This document shows, piece by piece, positions 55,911 to 64,000 of a stretch of DNA of 64,000 nt. This DNA is from Notospermus geniculatus. Its lineage: Eukaryota; Nemertea; Pilidiophora; Heteronemertea; Lineidae. Where the stretch lies: NCBI GenBank assembly GCA_002633025.1, contig NMRB01000086.1, forward strand, positions 414,214 through 478,213, in the 5' to 3' direction. Below the pieces are notes generated by a model. That model saw only the letters and a list, made by a program, of their open reading frames with translations, did not search any database and was not told the origin of the DNA. The translations under genes were made by a program, and so were the position numbers. Each line of letters begins with the position of its first letter. Within the stretch, counting starts at the first letter, position 1.

Positions 55911-58900
55911 ATATTTTTCGTTAGTTCGGGGCAGTAAAAGGATAAGGGGAACGGATGAGTCCGTGGAGAAGTGTCGGCCTCCACAGTTATCAATGACTGA
56001 GGCAGAAACGGCACGCCTACTCCAACCAATCACAACGCGATCAGCACTGATGGTTCCACCATGTTGCAGTTGATTCCCACCTCCTGCGCATGTCCAGCTT
56101 GACTACTTCCGGTCCTCTATTCTGCTGTGGAGTTAATATCAGCTGGATGCCAGCCTGATGTGCTTCCGTGCGACGACTTCGGTATAAAATGAAGTCAGAG
56201 CGATCAATTCCCCTTGTTAATCCCTTTCTCCCCTTCGTTACTTAACCTCTGTAGTGATAAACCAACGCAACGTAACTCGCTTCTCCAATTTCCTCCCACT
56301 GCGGTCGGTTTGACTCACGGTGTTCGCTTCATCAGTCTTGTTTGGATCAAGGTTGCATCTAAGTGACAATTTCTACCACAACGTGTAGCTGTAGCGAATG
56401 TCTTTGCTGTGAGCAACTTCGTGGCATTAGCAGGTTGAACGTGCAGTTTAGTACATTCCGTGCTGTTGCTCCGACCTTGGAAGAATTATAATTCCTCCAA
56501 GCTCCGACCCACACTTTCTTCATTGTTCCACTTCGTATCGCATATGTTGCGAGGTTGGCGACCTCTCCCCCCAAAATAAACACTTCAAATACCCCAATAC
56601 CACGTTCTGTCATGTCTCAACGGCCCCCGCCATCTTGGTTCTGATGGCGGTTTCTTTGAAACTTGCGCATGCGCACTTATATTGGTAGGGCACTTTCGTA
56701 TTTCGTGACATGTTTTTGTTTGCCTTCCAGAGCGCGAACGATGACAATCGATGACTTCAGGTCCACCCAAAAGGACCCCAGAGAACGCAGGGGGGGGGGG
56801 CAAAACACCTCTTTTTGCCACTCTTGGGAAATATTTGCATGAAAAATTTTTTTTATGTGATATTAGTGGCCCACTTGTCCCTGCTAGCTGCCGTCCTGCG
56901 CTGGGACCCGCCGATATTTTGATGATTTCCTGTTCTCGACTTGGACCTGCTCACTTCGACTCTGTTGCATCAAATTAATGTTTCTCTCCTTTCACTTTTT
57001 CTTGGCAACAACCAGAATACGACACCTAAAAACAATCTGAATGCTACAAAGGCACATCTTAAGAAAGTCTCTCCTAACGAGACGTATCCTCCACAGTTGC
57101 CAACAACCCAATCAACTCAGTCTTCTCACCATTAAACCTCTTAATTGTGACAATAAATTGCTTGCCTATTGGCTTAGCCGGCTAGCCTAACAAGCCGGGC
57201 TTGGATAAACGAGGTTAGGCTAGCGCTCAATTGTTTTTATGATGCTAACTCACAAACGATCTCGGCTAATAAATAGGCTGATAATCGCAATCTCATACAG
57301 TTTACGCTTTATTACATCCGGGTAATTTCCCCCTATGTCGTCTGCTTTCAGCTGTGTGCCGATGAAGTGCTCTGATTGGTGCAGGTTTTTGGGTGAAGGC
57401 GTAGGATTGACTCTCTTTGATAAAAAACAAAGATTGCACTCAATCAGTTTTTAGTTTTTTTAGGGTTTTGAGGGTTTTAGCTCCCTTGATTGTGTCGGCC
57501 TAGCCTTTGTTGACAAAACCTAAGGTTTCTAAGTTCCAAATCCCCGGATGTCCCGCATCAGGTAGGCCTAGCGAAAAGGTTGGCGTCGCTTTTAGTTGGA
57601 GATGGCCCCTATAAAATCCCGTGTGCGATAAAAAACAACTGCTTCTGTGCTACCAAAGCGTCGCGGCGTTGATATCGATGGTGTGTGACTGAATTGAAGA
57701 GCCACTTGAAGTCAAACCTATCGACTCTGATATAATAAAACCCTCATCAGATACACGACTCCGCGGAGCAAAATTGACACGCACACTTCTGAGCAATTCA
57801 TTACGCACGATAACTGTTTGTTATTCTCATTACAACAATGGTGGATTATGAATTAGCCCACAATACCGGGCGGCCCGTAAATGCCTAATCAAATCTCAAG
57901 ACATGAAATTCATAGACTCTACCAAACTAAATTATCGAATTGAATTAACCAGGACAGATGGGGTTTATGAAATTCAATCCGCGCGCAATGGCCGCCGCGG
58001 CTAGTCTCGTGGGAGCGAGAACCCGCGAGAGACTCGTTTTGGATTCCTGACTCGCTGTTCTACAAAATCTACTTAAATCAATAAAGTGTCAAGTGGCTTT
58101 ATAGATTTGTAAAGTTCTTTTTATCAATTTTCATTATGCGTCACGAAACGTGACACCACCAAGCGGGGGTTGAATATTGTCTTGGCGTGACACTTGGGTC
58201 CGCTGCTTTGGATGCGCCATTTAGGGCAATAAAGGCAGTCAGTGGACAGTTGATTCAACTAGGACCATGAGGAGTCAACGTATTCCTATGGAAAAATTAT
58301 GATCTGTAGTCTATCAAGCACATGGTTTTGTTGTCAAATCTGAAGTAGTGTGTGTGTGTGTGTGCGTGCGTGTGCGTGTNAGGGGTGAAGGAATGGCACG
58401 GCCTTTCAGCACCTACTAATTGTGAGCAGGGGGACATGCTCGATTGACGTAACAGCTTGTTGGTCTGCCAGCGTGTCTTTCAATCAGTCACACCCCCACC
58501 GATTCACAGGGAGATCTGCCCAGCTTCGATGTCTATCTACTTCGGGTCGACTGCTTTGTGTGTCCTGACCATTTGTCCCTTAAATGATCCAATTAAGGTA
58601 GCAAATTGGTCAGAGCGATTAGAAACACGTCCCTGTATACCAATAACATGATATTTTGCTGTGCATTTATCAACAAACCGGCCCATTTAACGCCTTGATC
58701 TCACAAAAACCATTAAGACAATAATAGAGAAGAGGCAGTCATTGTCATCTTTCACTACAATCTTGCCACCTATTTGATCCCGACAACAGTATCTGTAATT
58801 AACAAAGGAAACGACATTGTTCTATCCATTGTTTAGTCTGTTTGAATCTTTATCAACCATTTGCTGCCCCTGCTGCGATTTGCTGCGGGACTGGTCTCGC

Positions 58901-61352
58901 GCTCCGTGGCAACGTCTGCCGAGAAAGGATCCCGCCATGATGGCTAATGACATTGGCCACGAAACAAAGACCGTGTACAAATTGGTTTATTTTGTCAATG
59001 CCTCTTTTGTCATGAGCACGTGTCCTGTGAAATAGCCCACTGGGACTTGAAGATAATGGACCGAGGACCGGGACCATCTTGGATAAATCGGGGGTTGGCC
59101 CGTTATGAACTGTAATCATCCATCGTTTATGACAGTTTCCAGTCGGGCCGCGTCACATCCAGTCGATCAAATAATCTCCGGGCAAGACGAATCTGCTGTT
59201 CGTTCGCCAATCAGGTGTTTACATTGAAATTGGTCTGTCGCTGGCCGTCCATTCGCATGTGGTGTCCGTTGTGAATCGCTGGACAGGTGTGGCGAGAATG
59301 TTTGCCCTCCTGGAACAATGGTCCGCGTACTGTTCGGTAATGTGTCCGGAAGGCGGTTCTTTTTTGAAGAATTCCCCGTAATTATAAATCCTGGAATTCA
59401 ACAATGATTACCCGGTCCGGTCCGAATTTCATGGACAAATCTATATTTTGTTCCAATGTTTGTCCTTGTTAACTATCATGCTCAAAGACAACAGTCCCGC
59501 ACCTAAGGTGCATCATTTTCTTTGTTCTTCTCTTTGAAAGAAACCCAGCATGACGACTTTCGTATTTTGCCAAATTTGCCGCAGCGTGATGAACCAATTG
59601 AGATCTCGTCAGCAAGTTTTACGCTTGGACACCTCCGTAATGCACCCACAGGCCGAGCACATGGCGCGATAACTCGGCGAAAATTGGCGGGAAAATATTG
59701 ACAGAAGCAGACGATCGTTGATAATTGAGCGATGTGTCGAACTGAAAGTTCTAATCGCATAAAATGGAGAACTCTTTGTCTTGATAACTTGTTTATGTTA
59801 TTTTCCGACAAATCTAAAGAAGAAAATGAAGTGTGGCAGACGAGGATTAATCCCGCAGAGGCAGGTGATGCTGTGCTCTGATTGGCTGTTTATTTAAGAA
59901 ATGGTTCGTGGCTAATTGATAGAAAAGTGATAGCAATTATGGCGTGATTTGATTATGTAGATTTGGGCACTCCGTTGGAAAATTTACTATTCTGTTTTAT
60001 TGGGTTGATAAACTTGTGCATCTCCAGTTTCTATTTGATTAATAGCTGGTAAATGATATAATTTGTTTCGACCCGGTCAGTGACAAACTCGACCAGAAAT
60101 CCATCTGTCTGTTCTATTGGAATGAGTGGTTTTCATTGACCATGGTTGAGGGAGGTTCTGAACATAGAGAAAGTGACCTCCGAAGCATAGTAAATGCAAG
60201 ATGATTTACACGTAGCAGAAAGGTCAACTGTTGACGTGTGACGTTTCAAAAGGCGTGTCTATTTGAATAATTCCAAGATGGCCGCGCAGTCGGCCATTTT
60301 GTAATGAAAAATCGTCACAAATGACCCTGATTCCTCCATTTTTACTTGGAACTACTTTCAAGATGGCCGCTCTGGCAGCCATTTGTCTGACGAAGTTTTT
60401 GTTCAACCATGATTTCACCCGCAATTCACAGTGATAGAGCTTTGATCGGTAACTGAGGAAAAAATCACCGTAAAGTCATAGATCACCATATTTGGTGCCT
60501 ATCCCTCAGTTGTGTGCCTGGTTGACTCAGAGTAAGAACTTTCCTATTCTGAGAGAGGAACGTAACACAAAAGACACAATGTGTAAGATTAGACCAACAA
60601 ACATACAGATTCCAAGACCTTTTGTGTCTAAAAAAACAACAAAAAGACACGTCTCGTCTCATTCATGGAGGGTGACCTTTAGGCAATCGACGGACTTCAA
60701 ACAGACAACAGGCAATGATATAATGAAGAACGAAATCTCCTTTGTTTATGAAGTCAAAGGAGAGAAGAAAAGGTTATTATTTAAATAGTACAGATACGTT
60801 ATACCGTGTCGAAAGACGAGCGGACTCTCTAACACGTGTCGACTCAAGTTGGCGAAAGAAACGTGTACATGAGTGTACATTGCTTCTACGGTGTTTTGGG
60901 TCATATCAAATGGATCGTTTTCAGAGAAGACTTTGTTGCGAATGATTGCTGTTCGAGAAACGAAGACAAATCGTACAGCGTTGAAAAAAATGATGCTTGT
61001 CATAGCTTTGTTCGGAGACAATTCGTCTAGTTTCTTGTAGACCCTTATTATGTTGGAGAAGAATAGGCTTTATAGTGAAATAATAGAAGCTTTTGTATGT
61101 GATTCTGCTCTTTGATGACTTTGATTGTCTTGAGGAGGTATCTAATGCGGGCACCTGATGCAGGGATACGGCGTTAGTAACTTAGACAACATAACGATGG
61201 TGTTTGCCTTGGATTTGCTGCTAGTCTAGAGGCAACTTTTGCACCGTTGCAGTCTTACATTGTATGTAGCCTCGGTGTCATTTAGGCCTACTGTAATGCT
61301 GAAATAGCCGTGTTTGATACTTTATCTAGTTCACATCTAGGAGTAGAAATTA
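55911..61352. other. Noncoding stretch, no gene recognised
   Basis: No exon identified. It contains a G11 run near 56790, a small perfect inverted pair GCTAGCCTAAC/GTTAGGCTAGC (57181-57224), a GT/GCGT microsatellite (58348-58379) ending at a single N (58380), and CAAGATGGCCGC motifs near 60280 and 60360. Confidence 0.4.
58348..58379. repeat. GT/GCGT microsatellite ending at an N
   Basis: GTGTGTGTGTGTGTGTGCGT continues to the N at 58380. A sequencing break at a dinucleotide repeat is the simplest reading. Confidence 0.85.
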
Positions 61353-61893
61353 TCATGTTTTGAGATTTGGTTGACATCATTTTATGCATGATAACCATGT
61401 TTTGAGATTTGTGATGTCATGCATAGCCCAGCCCAGCCCAGCCATGTTTTGAGATTTGGGTGACATCATTTTATGCATGATAGCCATGTTTTGAGATTTG
61501 TGATGTCATGCATAGCCCAGCCCAGCCATGTTTTGAGATTTGGGTGACATCATGCATAGGCCTAGCCTATGATAGCTATGCATGTTTTGAGATTTGGGTG
61601 ACATCATGCATAGGCCTAGCCTATGATAGCTATGCATGTTTTTGAGATTTGGGTGACATCATGCATAGGCCTAGCCTATGATAGCTATGGATGTTTTGAG
61701 ATTTCGGTGACATCATGCATAGGCCTAGCCTATGATAGCGATGCATGTTTTGAGATTATGGTGACGTCATGCATAGGCTTCGATAACCATGTTTCGTGAA
61801 TTTGGTGACGTCGTGCATAGCCTATGATAGTTATGTTTTGAGAATCGGGTGACATCATGCCTACCCTATGATAACCATGGTTTTTTCAGATTC
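61353..61893. repeat. Minisatellite, about 62-bp unit with nested inverted words
   Basis: Units contain GTTTTGAGATTTGGGTGACA, TCATGCATAGGCCTAGCCTA and TGATAGCTATGCAT. The first third is a longer compound unit with CAGCCCAGCC. CATAGGC/GCCTATG pair within each unit, and one unit has a CRE-like GGTGACGTCATGC. Confidence 0.85.
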
Positions 61894-61910
61894 GGGTGTG
61901 TGTTGCGACA

Positions 61911-62821
61911 TTATGACAATGGCCGGGGCTATTCGTACCGTGACGGTGCAAATAACACCATACCAGATCTTATTCGTACCGTGACGGTGTGAATAGTGCG
62001 CCGCCGGTTCTTATTCGTACCGTGACGGTGTGAATAGTGCAGGAATAGCTCTTATTTACACCGTCACGGTGGGAATAGTGCGTGGAGAATGATTATTCGT
62101 ACCGTGACGGTGATGCATAATTTCTGCACCGTAACTCGGACAGTGCGACTGTGGCAGCAGATCTAAAATGATATTTTAGCCTGAGCAATTTTTTTTCCTT
62201 TGACGGGTCCAGTGACCCCATCTTTCACAGTTAATGATGAAATGTTGGCCTCTGCTGTCTGATGATAAAATTTTTTCATAGGCCTAGGCTAGGCCTAGTA
62301 GGGCTAGGCCCTAATTTTAAAAAAAAATTGGCTCAAGAATTACGCAGTTCCCCGTTTTCCGACAGTCACACGAATCGATATCACGATATCGATAAAAAGA
62401 CGAAAAGAAGAATAAAAGGAGGTGAAAGAAGACCTAAAAGAAAAGAACTAAAAGAAAATAAAAGAAGAACACTGTCATGACGGGGCTCGAACCCGCGGCC
62501 TTCCGTTTGACAACCACCCACGCAAACCACTCGGCCACAGAGACTCATGCTACGAGCGGTGGGGAATCATTAGATACTTTGTAGGCCTACCTTGCCCAAA
62601 AGCATTGATTATAAAACTTTTTTTCCTGGTAGTGGTTATTAATTAACGTTTCCACCAAGAATATTGAAAAAAATCCGGCATTGTGCAAGATGATACCGGT
62701 AACTTCATCTGGCATGCCTTGAATGAAGCTCTCTGATCGGCTGTTTACGACGGTGTGAATAAGATCTAGTTTGGCGTTATTTGCACCGTGACGGTACGAA
62801 TAGCCAGTGCGTTATGACAAT
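61911..62821. mobile_element. 0.89-kb terminal-inverted-repeat element with 10-bp duplication
   Basis: Element 61921-62811 lies between two exact copies of TTATGACAAT (61911-61920, 62812-62821). Ends GGCTATTCGTACCGTGACGG and its complement, about 60 bp of pairing. The terminal word is repeated in tandem inside the left end (near 61930, 61972, 62013, 62053 inverted, 62093). The interior holds a tRNA-like sequence. No transposase. A 9-11 bp duplication suits Mutator-like elements, but the superfamily is not established. Confidence 0.8.
62473..62544 (-). repeat. tRNA-like sequence (Ser/Leu-type A box), probably SINE or pseudo-tRNA
   Basis: Minus strand has A box TGGCCGAGTGG, as in Ser and Leu tRNAs, and B box GGTTCGAGCCC with a good T stem (GCGGG/CCCGT). 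The acceptor ends GTCTCTG and CATGACA do not pair and no proper anticodon arm forms, so it is not a functional tRNA. It lies inside the element at 61921-62811. Confidence 0.6.
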
Positions 62822-63265
62822 AGGCCTAGGCGATTTGCATCAGTTGCTGACTAGGCATTTCAATCTTCACACGCAGCAGTTTAATAATTAATTCGTTCAA
62901 TTATGAATTATGCTCATTAAAACGCTCAAAACAGGTGGTTCTGATAGGCGAGACGTTATCAACAAAATGAATGATAATCGCCTTCATTTCAATGAAGTTT
63001 CACTTATATTTTGATTCAAATGAAGTCATTTGTATGCCGGGGGCTATTATCACTTCATTACATTATCAACCGGTGAATATGGAATCATGATATGTATAAA
63101 GGGTGAATCAACACGAAGAAAATATTTACATCCGCTTAGTGTTCATCTGAATACTGCCAACAAAACAGGATGGGATAGTTTACCATCTGCTGGGTGAAGA
63201 GAAATCGGCCGTTGGGGACCTCTACCTAAACGCCTTGCTCGGCCAGGGCCAATTCATACTATTTC

Positions 63266-63349
63266 TGGGATCTCTACTAGAAAGTGCCTGAGGAAGACCC
63301 CGGTTGGGGTCGAAAATTTGCGAAATTCGGAGACGACTTTATGTTTATT
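63266..63349 (+). mobile_element. Hammerhead-like element, copy D (best core, 3'-truncated)
   Basis: CTGAGGA 63288-63294; stem II GACCCC/GGGGTC 63296-63301 and 63306-63311 with loop GGTT; GAAA 63312-63315; stem III ATTT/AAAT around GCG; then T63327 and C63328. Flanking AAAGT (63281-63285) can pair with ACTTT (63336-63340) as an outer stem I. The downstream T-rich tail of copy B is missing. Confidence 0.7.
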
Positions 63350-63487
63350 ATCCCCACATGAAGCGAGAAATAGCGTAATGATCGGGAAGAAAGTGTGAAA
63401 TTGGCCATCAGCGTTTTACCTAACACCCCCATTATTCGGCGCATTGGGCGAACAATGAACTGGGCATGAAGCTGTTTGGTAGAGCTT

Positions 63488-63600
63488 GGCCCATATTCAG
63501 AAAACCACTTAAGTCAATACGTGACATTTATCCTTTGTTCAACACAAAGGATAAGTACCGGTGTCACACTTTGACTTAAGTATGTTTCTGAATATGGGCC
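63488..63600. mobile_element. MITE with GGCCCATATTCAGAAA ends
   Basis: 113-bp hairpin. Left end GGCCCATATTCAGAAAACC, right end TTTCTGAATATGGGCC, with ACTTAAGTCAA paired to TTGACTTAAGT further in. Target duplication unclear. Confidence 0.8.
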
Positions 63601-63643
63601 CTGGGCCTCTCAGTCAGACGTTTTCGCGAGTGGACTATACAAT

Positions 63644-63768
63644 GGCTGATATTCATAAAAGATAGCAAATGCTTTTACTTCAAGTGTTGCAGTACATTTA
63701 CATTGAACCTTGCTGTGCAAATCTTAAGTACATGTAAAAGCATTTGCTAACTTTTATGAATACTAGCC
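63644..63768. mobile_element. MITE family G, copy 4
   Basis: 125-bp hairpin, ends GGCTGATATTCATAAAAG and CTTTTATGAATACTAGCC. Flanks are AAT and ATT, so one base of the 3-bp duplication appears to have changed. Confidence 0.8.
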
Positions 63769-64000
63769 ATTATCATCTTGATTTCGCTTCGAATTATGAC
63801 ACGCCCGAACATCAGTTCCCAATAGTAATAACCCGCTGTTGATATTGAAAATAAATTTCCAATGGGATTTATTATAACATGTATAAAGTGTAAAGAATTA
63901 TCTCCCAGTTTATTATCTTATCCTTGTCATCCGTCGGTCATTGTTGACCACAGAAGCGCCGAGCCATTGTCAAGCCGAGAAAATAATAATGTGAACAATA

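Noticed and set aside
62473-62544. Functional tRNA-Ser or tRNA-Leu gene
   Set aside because: A and B boxes are good, but acceptor strands do not pair and no 7-base anticodon loop forms.

Overview
The window is animal nuclear DNA, most likely from a marine invertebrate deuterostome such as an echinoderm or hemichordate. Three intron-rich genes encode proteins that align along their length with vertebrate orthologues. Introns are short to medium and GT-AG. Noncoding DNA is AT-rich and dotted with AGGCCTA words, tRNA-derived SINEs and many small inverted-repeat transposons. The clade is inference; the sequence gives no species marker. Gene identities come from recalled family sequence and from exon phases that all close; no search was run.

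Layout. Positions 1-8.9 kb hold hairpin repeats and two duplicated blocks. UXS1 (UDP-glucuronate decarboxylase, Golgi) occupies 8957-11775 on the minus strand and is complete: nine coding exons, 420 codons. Head-to-head with it is FBXL18 (F-box/LRR protein), 12727-16205 plus, complete at its 3' end; its F-box lies in or beyond an assembly gap at 12661-12726. PEX1 (peroxisomal AAA ATPase) runs 19328-26564 plus. Its N-domain, D1 ATPase and C-terminus are present, but the exons for the D2 Walker motifs are missing at a single N (23631).

From 26.6 kb to the end I recognise no gene, apart from one doubtful frameshifted exon near 52.9 kb. This stretch contains minisatellites, MITEs, SINEs, an 0.9 kb element with a 10-bp target duplication, and possible regulatory DNA.

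Four places have two near-identical blocks joined by a single N (6041, 7972, 42734, 46245). They look like unmerged haplotypes. They are useful because they show filled and empty sites for three insertions: a PIF/Harbinger-type MITE, a Tc1-like end, and a short element with a hammerhead-ribozyme-like core. The hammerhead-like family (five copies, long target duplications, a covarying stem) is the most unusual thing in the window. The three genes have housekeeping roles in different compartments and do not form a shared pathway.
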